Positions 40,301-49,010 are shown, numbered from the stretch's first letter. The stretch is 64,000 nucleotides of DNA from Sulfuriferula nivalis (GCF_009937995.1 NZ_AP021881.1:2046001-2110000), one strand, 5' to 3'. Program-made: numbers and translations. Notes: generated from the letters alone by a model not told the origin.

Positions 40301-40621
40301 CAAACCTTGCTTTGCCATTTGTTGCATCGCCGGACTAATGCGTGCCTGCTGGGAAATTTCAAAACCTTGATCGAGCAACAGCTTGCTTATTTCCGGCAAT
40401 TGCACATAACCCTTACGAATATCGGCAGGGCCAACCTTGGGAAAATATATAGAACGACTCGCTTTAGGTTCCAGCTGATAATGCATTTTTGCAGCATACT
40501 CAGTCAGGTACTTTGCTTGCAATGTAGAAGTGGTGAATTCCCAGGCAAGGAAACCTGCCAGCGCTCCAACAACGACGATACTCGTCCCTGCCAGCCAATA
40601 ATAAATACGTTTAGATGACAT
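37364..40621 (-). CDS. Large class A penicillin-binding protein (transglycosylase/transpeptidase)
   Basis: A 1085-aa inner-membrane peptidoglycan synthase. A signal anchor (about 8-30) precedes a GT51 domain with LFVENRELL (catalytic Glu region, 154-162) and GGSTLATQ (198-205). The transpeptidase shows SxxK as STAK (485-488), SxN as SVN (591-593) and KTG (911-913). The stretch from SVN to KTG is about 320 residues, against about 125 in E. coli PBP1b, so an insertion of roughly 190 residues (around 605-800) is present. After the catalytic domain there is a Pro/Val-rich tail of about 90 residues. Active-site motifs are intact, so it should be functional; the insertion's job is unknown. Confidence 0.85.
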   Translation of the reverse strand: MSSKRIYYWLAGTSIVVVGALAGFLAWEFTTSTLQAKYLTEYAAKMHYQLEPKASRSIYFPKVGPADIRKGYVQLPEISKLLLDQGFEISQQARISPAMQQMAKQGLNLPYHEKDQSGLTVTDASGDVVFESHTPQRVYPDFKSIPPLIRNSLLFVENRELLAADNPKRNPAVEWDRLAQAVLDKLIQFVYPSHDVPGGSTLATQIEKYRHSPDGLTMTVQDKWQQMASASVRAYLDGEKTLPARQRLVLDYLNTVPLSAAPKFGEVIGLPDALWAWYGLDVNRVNQLLLANHADAETGNAYKHVLSLIIAQRKPSYYLNVNHKALEDITNVHLRLLAREGVISPALRDVALQAPLSFNVQRPIQNKAFIAQKAANAVRSRLANLLGVSRLYDLDRYDVSADSTLNSAAQQSVSQFLVSLNSPEGAAKVGMYGRNLLNPDNDLSKIIYSFTLYEMTPQGALLRIQADNLNQPFDINKGAKLDLGSTAKLRTMISYLEIVTALHDQYSKLSAKELAALVPTSTDAISAWAVNYYQHAQDKSLTAMLEAAMDRQYSADTSQPFFTGGGLHRFVNFNKDDNGRIMNLWDATRNSVNLVYIRLMRDISLYYMAQSPGMAGRILEDVNNPERRTYLERFADKEGQAYLLRFYKTYRGQTPAQVTETLLNKVHPTPRRLAAVFRYLAPDESLEDFAKFMRARSVDGERLTDATIASLYKQYAPDAFSLADLGYITQVHPLELWLVSYLRQHPQHSFDQIVAASHDQRIAVYNWLFSTGRKNAQDIRIRSLLEVESFEKIHQDWKRLGYPFDSLVPSYATALGTSADRPAALAELMGILVNKGVRMPAVSIEKVHFAAGTPYETVFVRKPPQGERLLPEELTVVVRKALQGVVERGTAGRLRGVFKDNDGNPLIMGGKTGTGDHRFDTVDANGNVVSSRVVNRTATMVFFIGDKFFGTMTAIVRGEDGAQYHFTSSLPAQLIKAMSPQLSAVLAPSRIVQAQPEVEMDDPAEVVEEPAQSEAIPVPEPVQVPVKVAPIVIAPHLKPATRLEPVVKPVVVSKPIAPPPVNEFVIPQQVPAPIEERRPAGGEAY

Positions 40622-40626
40622 AAAAA

Positions 40627-41532
40627 TTAATGGTTACCCAGCCAGTCCTTACCGATAATGAAATTACTATATAGACGCGCTTCTTCCGTCCCCGCTTCTG
40701 GTTGCCACTGATAAGACCATTTGACGATAGGCGGCATAGACATCAATATTGACTCCGCACGTCCGTTAGACTGCAATCCGAACAAGGTGCCACGGTCATA
40801 CACCAAATTGAATTCCACATAACGCCCACGACGAAACGCCTGAAAATCACGTTCACGCTCACCATAAGGCATACCCATACGACGTTCCAATATCGGCACA
40901 TAAGCAGACAAGAAATGATCACCCACACTTTGCACAGTCTGGAAACTATGATCAAAATCACGATCAGCGAAATCATCAAAGAAAATACCACCTATACCAC
41001 GTGGTTCATTTCTATGTTTGATAAAGAAATATTCATCACACCATTTTTTAAAACGAGGGTAATAACTGCCATCAAATGGTGCCAAAGCATTGCTGCAGAT
41101 TTGATGAAAATGCACCGCATCCTCTTCAAAACCGTAATAGGGTGTTAAATCCATACCACCACCAAACCACCAGACGGGTTCAGCACCCGGTTTGGTTGCA
41201 ATAAAAAAACGAACATTAAAATGTACAGTAGGCGCGTAAGGATTACGTGGATGAAACACCAGAGACACGCCCATCGCCTCGAAGCTGCGCCCAGCAACCT
41301 CAGGATGAGCGGCAGATGCAGATGGCGGCAAATTAGCTCCGAATACATGAGAAAAATTAACTCCGCCACGTTCAAGCACATTTCCATTTTCTAATACGCA
41401 ACTGGTACCACCACCGCCCTCAGCACGCACCCAGCTATCGCGTATAAACGACTTGCCATCGACCTGCTCCATGCGGCTGACAATAAGATCTTGTAGTGCC
41501 AGTAAATAATCTTTAACCGCTGCTGTATCCAT
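40627..41532 (-). CDS. hemF: Coproporphyrinogen III oxidase, aerobic
   Basis: Oxygen-dependent decarboxylation of coproporphyrinogen III in haem synthesis. The 301-aa protein has [48 protein letters not shown] and [13 protein letters not shown], all diagnostic. It lies 5 nt before the penicillin-binding protein gene. Its presence points to an organism that can live with oxygen. Confidence 0.97.
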   Translation of the reverse strand: MDTAAVKDYLLALQDLIVSRMEQVDGKSFIRDSWVRAEGGGGTSCVLENGNVLERGGVNFSHVFGANLPPSASAAHPEVAGRSFEAMGVSLVFHPRNPYAPTVHFNVRFFIATKPGAEPVWWFGGGMDLTPYYGFEEDAVHFHQICSNALAPFDGSYYPRFKKWCDEYFFIKHRNEPRGIGGIFFDDFADRDFDHSFQTVQSVGDHFLSAYVPILERRMGMPYGERERDFQAFRRGRYVEFNLVYDRGTLFGLQSNGRAESILMSMPPIVKWSYQWQPEAGTEEARLYSNFIIGKDWLGNH

Positions 41533-41546
41533 ACTTGATCCCTAAT

Positions 41547-42065
41547 TTACGAGCGCACTACCTGCTTAGTCACTAAATCCACAATTTTGCTCGGCCGTTT
41601 CGCCTGTCCTATGCATCCAGGCATCACCTGCACTTGCTGTCCAAAAACTCTATAAACCCCACGAGCACTTCGCAACGCACGTTGTCCGCTACGGTTTGCA
41701 CTGGTAGAAACCATTGCCATTCCCAGCCGTTGGCACAGTTTTGCTGCAACCACATGAGCAGTCACGCGCACGGCTATGGTCTGGTGCTTACCCCGCAACC
41801 AAACTGGACAACGTTTACTTGCTGTTAGCAGCAAGGTTACTGGACCTGGCCAATATCCAGACGCTACCGCCGCTTGTAACGCTTCAGTCGTGACATAACG
41901 CACTAACTGCTCTGGCCGCGACGCAATCAGTATCAGCCCTTTACTTTGCGGCCTGCGCTTCAATCTCAATATCTGCCTAACTGCCAGTCTGGAGTCAGGA
42001 TTACAGCCTAAGCCATAGCAAGACTCAGTCGGATAAGCGTAGACACGGTGCCGCACTTGTAACAA
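41547..42065 (-). CDS. tsaC: TsaC/Sua5-type threonylcarbamoyl-AMP synthase, short N-terminus
   Basis: Makes threonylcarbamoyl-AMP for the t6A modification of tRNA. YAYPTESCYGLGCNP, LKRRPQSKGLILIA and VSTSANRSG are the substrate-binding motifs of the YrdC fold. The 172-aa frame starts at TTG 42065 directly after the purD stop, and an in-frame TAA lies just before it, so only about 9 residues precede the first core motif; family members usually have about 20, including a first helix. A GTG at 42056 would make it shorter still. The core is intact. Confidence 0.85.
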   Translation of the reverse strand: MLQVRHRVYAYPTESCYGLGCNPDSRLAVRQILRLKRRPQSKGLILIASRPEQLVRYVTTEALQAAVASGYWPGPVTLLLTASKRCPVWLRGKHQTIAVRVTAHVVAAKLCQRLGMAMVSTSANRSGQRALRSARGVYRVFGQQVQVMPGCIGQAKRPSKIVDLVTKQVVRS

Positions 42066-43340
42066 TTACTTTTTACGATCTATCGCACGATAACCGATAT
42101 CGCGACGCATTTGGCTGCCGTCAAAATGTATCTGATCAGCCACTTCATAAGCGCGACGTTGTGCGATCTTCACGCTATCACCCAGTGCTGTGACACACAA
42201 CACTCGGCCACCGCTAGTCACTACTTGCTCGTCAACTAACTTAGTTCCAGCGTGAAATACGTGCGCATCTTCTTCAACTTTAGGCAAACCCGTGATGACA
42301 TCGCCTACACGCGGAGTATCGGGATAGTTCGCTGCAGCCATCACCACACCGAGCGCAGTACGTCTATCCCACTCAGCCTCGACTGTATCCAGCGTGCCAT
42401 TAACAGCATGCTCCATCAACATGACAAAATCGGATTTCAACCGCATCATGATAGGCTGAGTTTCAGGATCACCCATACGGCAATTGAACTCCAGCACTTT
42501 AATCGTGCCATCTTCACTGATCATCAGACCCGCGTAGAGAAAACCTGTATAAGGTGTGCCAGCTGCCTTCATCCCGGCCATCACTGGCGTAATCACTTCA
42601 CGCAATGTTTTAGCATAAATTTCTGGCGTTACCACTGGCGCAGGAGAATAAGCGCCCATGCCACCCGTATTCGGGCCAGTATCACCGTCACCAATGCGTT
42701 TATGATCCTGACTGGTTGCCAAAGGCAAGACATGCTCACCGTCACACATGACGATAAAACTAGCTTCTTCACCGGTCAAAAACTCTTCAATCACCACGCG
42801 CGCACCTGCGTCACCGAGCTGATTATCCTGCAGCATCATATCAATAGCTGCATGCGCTTCAGCTATATCCATAGCCACAACCACACCCTTACCTGCTGCC
42901 AAACCATCGGCTTTAATAACGATAGGCGCACCTTCAGCATCTATGTAAGCATGCGCTGCAGCGATATCACTAAAAGTCTGATATTTTGCAGTAGGAATAG
43001 CATGCTGCTGCATGAATGCCTTGGCAAAATCCTTGGATGCTTCTAATTGAACTGCAGCCTGAGTCGGACCAAATATTTTCAGGCCAGCGGCACGAAATTT
43101 ATCAACCACACCCGCTGCCAATGGCGCTTCTGGGCCCACTACCGTCAACATCACTTGCTCTTGCTGCGCAAACGCCAGCAATTCAGCAATATCGGTTATC
43201 GGCACATTGATTAACTCTTTCTCGCCTGCGGTGCCTGCATTGCCAGGCGCAACAAATACTTTAGACACACGTGGCGACTGTGCCAAACGCCATGCCAGCG
43301 CATGTTCACGTCCACCCGAACCTATCACTAATATATTCAT
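42066..43340 (-). CDS. purD: Phosphoribosylamine-glycine ligase
   Basis: Second step of purine synthesis, an ATP-grasp enzyme. The 424-aa protein starts MNILVIGSGGREHALAWRLA, with PTAKYQTF, IVIKADGLAAGKGVVVA, and NCRMGDPETQPIMMRL. It follows purH by 9 nt and abuts the tsaC-like gene. Confidence 0.97.
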   Translation of the reverse strand: MNILVIGSGGREHALAWRLAQSPRVSKVFVAPGNAGTAGEKELINVPITDIAELLAFAQQEQVMLTVVGPEAPLAAGVVDKFRAAGLKIFGPTQAAVQLEASKDFAKAFMQQHAIPTAKYQTFSDIAAAHAYIDAEGAPIVIKADGLAAGKGVVVAMDIAEAHAAIDMMLQDNQLGDAGARVVIEEFLTGEEASFIVMCDGEHVLPLATSQDHKRIGDGDTGPNTGGMGAYSPAPVVTPEIYAKTLREVITPVMAGMKAAGTPYTGFLYAGLMISEDGTIKVLEFNCRMGDPETQPIMMRLKSDFVMLMEHAVNGTLDTVEAEWDRRTALGVVMAAANYPDTPRVGDVITGLPKVEEDAHVFHAGTKLVDEQVVTSGGRVLCVTALGDSVKIAQRRAYEVADQIHFDGSQMRRDIGYRAIDRKK

Positions 43341-43349
43341 AATCTTTGC

Positions 43350-44912
43350 TTAATGACGAAAATGTCTATGTCCAGTAAATACCATGGCGATGCCATGCTC
43401 GTTTGCCGCAGCAATGACTTCTGCATCTTTCACGCTACCACCTGGCTGAATAACCGCTTTCGCACCTGCTTCTGCCAGCACATCCAGTCCATCACGGAAT
43501 GGGAAAAACGCATCAGAAGCCACAGCGCAGCCAGCCAAAGGCAACCCTGCATTAGCTGCTTTAATCACTGCAATTTTAGTTGAGTCAACACGACTCATTT
43601 GTCCCGCGCCTACACCCAACGTTTGTCCATTGGCAGCAAAGACAATTGCATTAGATTTAACAAACTTCGCCACTCGCCAGGCAAACAGCATATCCTGTAT
43701 CTGTTGTGCAGTTGGATGCAATTCCGTTACCACGCGCAAATCATCAGCCGTCACATTGAAGTCATCCACAGTTTGCACCAGCAAACCTCCACCTACACGC
43801 TTAACTTCATAAGCATTAACTTCGTGCGCCATAGGCACAACTAACACGCGCACATTAGCTTTTTTCGCCAATATGGCTAAAGCATCAGCACTGTATGCAG
43901 GCGCAATTAACACTTCCATAAACTGTTGTGACACAGCTTCCGCTGTTGCGGCATCAACTTCACAGTTGAACGCAATAATGCCGCCAAATGCAGAAGATGC
44001 ATCGGTAGCAAATGCCAGACGATAAGCCGACAAAGCATCGTGCGCCACCGCTGCCCCGCTGGGATTGGCGTGCTTAATGATCACACATGCTGGCTGGACA
44101 AAGCTTTTTACACCTTCCCACGCAGCATCACTATCAGCAATATTGTTGTACGACAATTCTTTACCTTGCAGCTGAGTGTAATGCGCCAAGCTGCCCGCTA
44201 CAGGTTGCAAGTCACGATAAAACGCCGCAGCCTGGTGTGGGTTTTCACCATAACGCATGGTTTGTACACGGGTAAAATTCAGATTCAACTGCGCTGGGAA
44301 TGGCGCACGTTCGCCATCCAGTTCACGTGCGGTCAAATAATTGGATATAGCACTATCGTATTGCGCAGTATGGGTAAACGCCTTACGCGCCAGATCATAG
44401 CAAGTACCCGTGGATAGCGAACCACTATTTGCTTTCAACTCAGCCAGCACCATGGCGTAATCCGCAGGGTCAGTCACCACACCCACATGCTGATAATTTT
44501 TGGCTGCCGAACGCACCATAGTCGGACCGCCTATATCTATATTTTCAATTGCATCAGGCAAGGTACAGTCCGCTTTTGCCACAGTTGCGCTGAATGGATA
44601 CAGATTCACCACCACCAGATCAATATAGCCTATGCCCGCCTGCTTGACTGCTTCAGCATGCTCAGCCAAATCGCGGCGCGCCAGAATGCCGCCATGTATC
44701 TTGGGATGCAAGGTTTTTACACGACCATCAAGCATTTCCTGAAAACCAGTGTAATCAGCCACTTCAGTACAAGCAATGCCATTGTCTGCCAATAACTTGG
44801 CGGTACCGCCCGTTGACAGGATTTCGATATTGAATTCACGCAAACCTTGCGCCAATGCCAGCACGCCCGTTTTGTCAGACACGCTAATCAGCGCGCGTTC
44901 TATGTAAGCCAT
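43350..44912 (-). CDS. purH: Bifunctional AICAR transformylase/IMP cyclohydrolase
   Basis: Last two steps of IMP synthesis in one 520-aa protein. The N-terminal MGS-like cyclohydrolase has [16 protein letters not shown] and [20 protein letters not shown]; the C-terminal transformylase has [24 protein letters not shown] and [12 protein letters not shown]. It follows fis by 46 nt. Confidence 0.97.
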   Translation of the reverse strand: MAYIERALISVSDKTGVLALAQGLREFNIEILSTGGTAKLLADNGIACTEVADYTGFQEMLDGRVKTLHPKIHGGILARRDLAEHAEAVKQAGIGYIDLVVVNLYPFSATVAKADCTLPDAIENIDIGGPTMVRSAAKNYQHVGVVTDPADYAMVLAELKANSGSLSTGTCYDLARKAFTHTAQYDSAISNYLTARELDGERAPFPAQLNLNFTRVQTMRYGENPHQAAAFYRDLQPVAGSLAHYTQLQGKELSYNNIADSDAAWEGVKSFVQPACVIIKHANPSGAAVAHDALSAYRLAFATDASSAFGGIIAFNCEVDAATAEAVSQQFMEVLIAPAYSADALAILAKKANVRVLVVPMAHEVNAYEVKRVGGGLLVQTVDDFNVTADDLRVVTELHPTAQQIQDMLFAWRVAKFVKSNAIVFAANGQTLGVGAGQMSRVDSTKIAVIKAANAGLPLAGCAVASDAFFPFRDGLDVLAEAGAKAVIQPGGSVKDAEVIAAANEHGIAMVFTGHRHFRH

Positions 44913-44958
44913 TTGATTCCTTGAAGATAAAAATGAAGATACTTGATGCTAAATATAG

Positions 44959-45207
44959 TTACTGCAAATCATATTGCGCCATTTTTTTACGCAAGGTATT
45001 GCGATTTATACCCAGATACTCAGCAGCTCGGGTTTGATTTCCCTGTGCATAGCTCAAGATTTTCTCCAACAACGGTCGCTCTACACACGCCAGCACCATA
45101 TCGTAAACACCCGTTGGAGGCTCCCCATCCAGGTCCTGAAAATATACGTCGATAGCCCGTTGCACACACACAGCAATCTCGCCATCCTGCTTATTCGCTA
45201 CTGTCAT
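44959..45207 (-). CDS. fis: DNA-binding protein Fis
   Basis: Nucleoid-associated regulator of rRNA synthesis and DNA topology. The C-terminal helix-turn-helix GNQTRAAEYLGINRNTLRKK is nearly identical to the family consensus; the N-terminal dimer half is DGEIAVCVQRAIDVYFQDL. A longer frame to 45237 would overlap dusB; the ATG at 45207 follows AGGGA at 8 nt and gives 82 aa. It lies 10 nt after dusB, the dusB-fis operon known in gamma- and betaproteobacteria. Confidence 0.96.
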   Translation of the reverse strand: MTVANKQDGEIAVCVQRAIDVYFQDLDGEPPTGVYDMVLACVERPLLEKILSYAQGNQTRAAEYLGINRNTLRKKMAQYDLQ

Positions 45208-45217
45208 AAAATCATCC

Positions 45218-46246
45218 CTAAACTGTAGCCGCGTCATTTATCTGACTGTCAGCCACGTAATCCAAATGTTTACCGCGTGCTCGGCAATGTTCAAAAAATT
45301 CATCTACAGCGGATACTTGTTCTTTTAATGTCTGTAATTGATTCATGGCATGACGGAAATTAGCCGAATCATGCAAGCCTTTGGTGTACCAGGATATATG
45401 TTTGCGAGCGATACGCAAACCTGATTGTTCACCATAGAATTCATATAAATCCTGCATATGATGAGTCAATACACGATGAATTTCGTCCACTTCAGGTGGT
45501 GGCAAATGCTCACCTGTTTGCAAATAATGTTCGATTTCACGAAATATCCATGGCCGACCTTGCGCAGCGCGCCCTATCATCACCGCATCTGCACCAGTGT
45601 AATCGAGTACAAATTTAGCCTTTTCCGGCGTAGTGATATCACCATTGGCAATAATGGGTATCCGCGCCACCGCCTTAACTGCCGCGATCGTGTCATATTC
45701 CGCATCACCCGTATAACCACAGGCACGCGTACGACCGTGCATAGCCAAAGCCTGAATACCGCTATCCTCTGCAATTTTTAAAATAGATAAGGCGTTTTTA
45801 TGCTGCTTGTCCCAACCCGTACGAATTTTCAGCGTCACTGGGACATTCGGTACGGCATTCACGACAGCCGCCAAAATACGCGCCACTAAAGGTTCATCCT
45901 GCAACAATGCCGAACCCGCCATCACATTGCAGATTTTTTTCGCAGGACATCCCATGTTGATATCTATAATCTGCGCACCCCTATCCACATTATGCTGCGC
46001 AGCCTCTGCCATCATTTCAGGTATGGAACCCGCTATCTGCACTGAAATCGGATCCACTTCGCCATCGTGATTCGCGCGCCGCTGCGTTTTAGCCGATCCA
46101 TACAGCAACGAATTGGACGTCACCATCTCTGACACCGCCATCCCCGCACCCATCTGCTTGCATAACTGACGGAAAGGCCTGTCCGTCACCCCCGCCATAG
46201 GCGCGACAATAAGATTGTTTTTGAGGACGTGATTACCAATACGCAT
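45218..46246 (-). CDS. dusB: tRNA-dihydrouridine synthase B
   Basis: FMN enzyme that reduces uridine to dihydrouridine in tRNA. The 342-aa sequence has IVAPMAGVTDRPFRQLCKQM, INMGCPAKKICNVMAGSALL with the catalytic Cys, VTLKIRTGWD and ANGDITTPEKA. It heads the dusB-fis-purH-purD run; the spacer to the next gene (46247-46539) carries the opposite-facing Fur-box promoter. Confidence 0.96.
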   Translation of the reverse strand: MRIGNHVLKNNLIVAPMAGVTDRPFRQLCKQMGAGMAVSEMVTSNSLLYGSAKTQRRANHDGEVDPISVQIAGSIPEMMAEAAQHNVDRGAQIIDINMGCPAKKICNVMAGSALLQDEPLVARILAAVVNAVPNVPVTLKIRTGWDKQHKNALSILKIAEDSGIQALAMHGRTRACGYTGDAEYDTIAAVKAVARIPIIANGDITTPEKAKFVLDYTGADAVMIGRAAQGRPWIFREIEHYLQTGEHLPPPEVDEIHRVLTHHMQDLYEFYGEQSGLRIARKHISWYTKGLHDSANFRHAMNQLQTLKEQVSAVDEFFEHCRARGKHLDYVADSQINDAATV

Positions 46247-46384
46247 AGATTAAAATTTGGGCAGAATAACCGCGTATTTTATACGCTAAACAGATTCCAC
46301 GCAAAGTTAGCATGCCTTTCCTCGCTTAATCATCTTAAACAGTTTCACATTTCGTAAAACTTTTCCAGATCGCCTATAAAATAG

Positions 46385-46413
46385 TTGCAAATGATAGTGA
46401 TTCTCATTAAAAT
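46385..46413 (+). promoter_or_regulatory. Promoter with Fur box in its spacer, upstream of the unknown gene and hemP
   Basis: -35 TTGCAA (46385-46390), 17 bp, -10 TAAAAT (46408-46413). The Fur-box-like AATGATAGTGATTCTCATT (46390-46408) fills the spacer, so Fur binding would exclude polymerase. The resulting leader is about 115 nt. Confidence 0.8.
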
Positions 46414-46471
46414 ACAAATACCGCTATCCTATGTATCAGAGCTTGTTTCTCAACGCGGAAAAATTAATACC

Positions 46472-46505
46472 TAGCCAGCCACGGGATACCCCATTAGCCA
46501 GCCAG
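46472..46505 (+). repeat. Pair of TAGCCAGCCA motifs in the hemP-operon leader
   Basis: TAGCCAGCCA occurs at 46472-46481 and again at 46495-46504, between the Fur-box promoter and the ribosome site. Similar pairs precede tonB and the receptor gene. Function unknown. Confidence 0.6.
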
Positions 46506-46539
46506 TTCACACTGATAGCCCACTGATGAGGATATGAAC

Positions 46540-46803
46540 ATGCAAACGCTAATGTTACCGACTACCAGCCCCAGAGATACCGCCCCAATTGCTTTACTGG
46601 TCAGCAGCTTAAATCATCTATTGAACTATACCCTGAGCGGCTGCCAACTATCCGCCCGTCATGCTGCCTTTCTGCTTGATCGACTATCAAATCAAGATGA
46701 TGTGGATGAAGGGTTACGTTTGCTTTGCCTACAAATGAGTGATCGACTGGAAGATGGGAACATGCAACATCAACTTGAATTGGCTCCCAGGGTATTGCCA
46801 TGA
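46540..46803 (+). CDS. Small protein of unknown function, Fur-regulated, coupled to hemP
   Basis: An 87-aa cytosolic-looking protein with no motif I recognise. It is Leu-rich and mostly helical: IALLVSSLNHLLNYTLSGCQ, ARHAAFLLDRLS and an acidic stretch NQDDVDEGLRLLCLQMSDRL. There are two ATGs, 46534 and 46540; GAGGA at 46528-46532 is only 1 nt before the first but 7 nt before the second, so 46540 is preferred. It overlaps hemP by ATGA and sits behind a Fur-box promoter, so a role under iron limitation is likely. Confidence 0.65.
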   Translation: MQTLMLPTTSPRDTAPIALLVSSLNHLLNYTLSGCQLSARHAAFLLDRLSNQDDVDEGLRLLCLQMSDRLEDGNMQHQLELAPRVLP

Positions 46804-46979
46804 ATACCAAAAAGGAAACAGGGGTTACACCAGCCACCACCTCTAAAACCGCGCAAACACCACCACGCTATGACAGCAAACATTTATTCGGAGAAGGGAA
46901 TGTTGCCATCATTCAACACGCAGGACGTGAATACCAGTTGCGCATCACTGCAGGCAATAAATTAATCCTTACTGCCTGA
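46800..46979 (+). CDS. hemP: Hemin uptake protein HemP
   Basis: A 59-aa protein. After a Thr/Pro-rich start, the segment RYDSKHLFGEGNVAIIQHAG followed by REYQLRITAGNKLILTA matches the HemP/HmuP family (pattern S-x-x-L-x-G ... I-x-H-x-G-x-x-Y-x-L-R ... K-L-I-L-T). HemP proteins lie in Fur-controlled haem or siderophore loci and in some species are needed for expression of the haem receptor. It shares the Fur-box transcript of the preceding gene; no haem receptor or hmu transporter is adjacent, tonB follows. Confidence 0.88.
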   Translation: MNTKKETGVTPATTSKTAQTPPRYDSKHLFGEGNVAIIQHAGREYQLRITAGNKLILTA

Positions 46980-47022
46980 TTTCATCCAAATCAACATTAA
47001 TGCAGAAGCCTGCAATAAAATC

Positions 47023-47052
47023 TTTACTTTATAAATGATAGCTATTATCATT
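47023..47052 (+). promoter_or_regulatory. tonB promoter with Fur box
   Basis: -35 TTTACT (47023-47028), 17 bp, -10 TATCAT (47046-47051). The Fur box AATGATAGCTATTATCATT (47034-47052) is a near-perfect inverted repeat (AATGATA...TATCATT) covering the spacer and -10. It gives tonB, exbB, exbD and probably the receptor operon an iron-repressed start. Confidence 0.85.
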
Positions 47053-47078
47053 TACATAGTTACAAATTACTTACACCC

Positions 47079-47099
47079 TAGCCAGCCAAAAGCCAGCCA
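47079..47099 (+). repeat. Pair of AGCCAGCCA motifs in the tonB leader
   Basis: TAGCCAGCCA (47079-47088) and AGCCAGCCA (47091-47099) lie between the Fur-box promoter and the tonB start at 47126, as in the hemP-operon leader. Confidence 0.6.
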
Positions 47100-47125
47100 A
47101 CTATACCAACCATATTGGATTTGGC

Positions 47126-47809
47126 ATGACATTGGCAGCAAGCTCATCAATTACATCATCAATCCCTTCACAATACCCCGCTGCGGGACGTTTGTTCATT
47201 GTGATCGGATTGCACGTGGGCGTTTTATATGCACTATTAAACCTGCCAGCAACACAGAATACGATAACGCCACCCCGAACACTGGAAGTGAGCCTGATCA
47301 CGCCACAACCTGAACCGCTGAGACCAGAACCTGCGGTGCCACAACCTGCACCACCCAAACCGCAACCCAAAACAATTACCACACCGCCTGTGCTAACAGC
47401 AAAACCTGAAGCTAACAAACCACTTCCCGTTCAAGTGGCTGAAGCACCCAAGCCGATTGCGTCTACGCCCACCATATCAGCCGCGCCGCTAGCAGAAGCA
47501 ACCCCCACGCCGTCTATGCCAGCCACTGCACCACTTATCAACGCGGATTACTTGAACAATCCCAAGCCACCCTACCCCGCCTCATCAAGACGACTAGGTG
47601 AAGAAGGCAAAGTCTTGCTCCGTGTCCACGTCAACATTGATGGCTCAGTTGACAAAATAGAGCTGCATCGCTCCAGCGGTTTCGCACGTCTGGATGACTC
47701 TGCAATGAATACCGTACCCGACTGGAAATTTGTACCCGCTCGTCAGGGTAATCAAGCCGTCGCGGCCTGGATTATTGTGCCTATCTCATTTAATTTAAGG
47801 AGTAACTAA
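47126..47809 (+). CDS. tonB: TonB energy transducer
   Basis: Links the proton-driven ExbB/ExbD complex to outer-membrane receptors. The 227-aa protein has one N-terminal membrane helix (about 22-41), a long Pro-rich periplasmic linker with PEP/PKP runs (about 55-140), and the C-terminal domain PKPPYPASSRRLGEEGKVLL with the conserved YP, then DWKFVPARQGNQAVAAWI. It has its own Fur-box promoter and overlaps exbB by TAATG. Confidence 0.95.
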   Translation: MTLAASSSITSSIPSQYPAAGRLFIVIGLHVGVLYALLNLPATQNTITPPRTLEVSLITPQPEPLRPEPAVPQPAPPKPQPKTITTPPVLTAKPEANKPLPVQVAEAPKPIASTPTISAAPLAEATPTPSMPATAPLINADYLNNPKPPYPASSRRLGEEGKVLLRVHVNIDGSVDKIELHRSSGFARLDDSAMNTVPDWKFVPARQGNQAVAAWIIVPISFNLRSN

Positions 47810-48561
47810 TGCAAACCACCTCACCTCATGAATTGGGCTTTGCCCATTTCGCTGCACAAACCGACGACCTGGCTAAGTTCCTGTTAGCCGTACTGCTCAT
47901 CATGTCTGTCGCAACCTGGTATTTGATTATCAGCAAAGCATATATCAACTGGCGTATGCGTAGTAGTGCTAAACAATTCCTGAGTAATTTCTGGAATGCA
48001 CCAGGATTAGACTCAGTCGCCAAACATATCAATGCAGCAGGCGTGCACGATCCGTTCTCCCACCTAACTCATCATGGGCTAAAAGCTGCAGAGCAATTCA
48101 AAAACAAAACAGGACAGCGCTTAATTGAAGCGGGTTCAGTCGATGAATTTCTAACCCGCGCTTTACGACGCGCCATTGAGCAAGACACGGCTCGCCTGGA
48201 AACAGGACTCACCGTCTTGGCTTCCATCGCCTCCAGCGCTCCTTTTATCGGACTGTTTGGAACAGTTTGGGGTATCTATCACGCACTCATCAATATAGGA
48301 ATGAGTGGCTCAGGGGCACTTGATCAAGTAGCTGGCCCAGTAGGTGAAGCTTTAATCATGACGGCATTGGGCTTGGCAGTCGCAATTCCAGCAGTCCTTT
48401 CATACAACTTTTTTAACCGCTCAAACCGCATGGTATTGAATGAACTCGATGGTTTTGCTCATGATTTGTTTGCTTTTATGTCCACAGGTGTTTATCGCGA
48501 CAGCAAAATCGCCACACCAGCTATGCCCGTTCGTGCTATTCCCCAGGCTCAGGAGGCTTAA
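47809..48561 (+). CDS. exbB: Biopolymer transport protein ExbB
   Basis: A 250-aa inner-membrane proton channel subunit with helices near 20-45, ASIASSAPFIGLFGTVWGIY and GLAVAIPAVLSYNFF. It is longer than the ExbB-like protein at 26.4 kb and is directly coupled to tonB and exbD, so it serves this TonB. The start overlaps the tonB stop. Confidence 0.95.
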   Translation: MQTTSPHELGFAHFAAQTDDLAKFLLAVLLIMSVATWYLIISKAYINWRMRSSAKQFLSNFWNAPGLDSVAKHINAAGVHDPFSHLTHHGLKAAEQFKNKTGQRLIEAGSVDEFLTRALRRAIEQDTARLETGLTVLASIASSAPFIGLFGTVWGIYHALINIGMSGSGALDQVAGPVGEALIMTALGLAVAIPAVLSYNFFNRSNRMVLNELDGFAHDLFAFMSTGVYRDSKIATPAMPVRAIPQAQEA

Positions 48562-48981
48562 ATGGCATTCGGCGGACTCAACACACAGTCAAACACACCC
48601 ACGATGGCTGAAATCAACATGATACCGTTGATAGATGTCATGCTCGTGCTGCTGGTTATCTTCATTATTACAGCACCGATGATGACTAACGCTGTAAAAA
48701 TAGACCTACCCACTGCAACCAGCGCACCCAATCCCGTCAAACCAGAAACCGTGCAATTGTCGATAGATGCAAGCAATCAGATTTTCTGGAATGACGGAAA
48801 AATTGACCCAAGCGAATTGAATGTACGCTTGCAACAAGCAGCGAGCAAAAGTCCTCAACCCGAACTGCAAATCCGAGCTGATGGCAATATAGCTTATCGA
48901 CATGTCGCGAAGATGATGGCCGATGTCGCCAATGCAGGACTGACCAAAATAGCTTTTGTAACCGATCCAAAGCAACAATAG
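48562..48981 (+). CDS. exbD: Biopolymer transport protein ExbD
   Basis: A 139-aa protein with one membrane helix, INMIPLIDVMLVLLVIFIIT, carrying the essential Asp, and a periplasmic domain ending VANAGLTKIAFVTDP. It begins at the base after the exbB stop, completing the tonB-exbB-exbD unit. Confidence 0.95.
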   Translation: MAFGGLNTQSNTPTMAEINMIPLIDVMLVLLVIFIITAPMMTNAVKIDLPTATSAPNPVKPETVQLSIDASNQIFWNDGKIDPSELNVRLQQAASKSPQPELQIRADGNIAYRHVAKMMADVANAGLTKIAFVTDPKQQ

Positions 48982-49010
48982 ATTCAACGCAACGCAAGTT
49001 GCATAACCGC

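Noticed and set aside
42252-43046. 264-codon open frame on the plus strand
   Set aside because: It lies wholly opposite purD, which has full family motifs; the antisense protein is His/Arg-rich and matches nothing.
46540-46803. ATG 46534 as the start of the unknown iron-region gene
   Set aside because: GAGGA ends only 1 nt before it; ATG 46540 has proper spacing.
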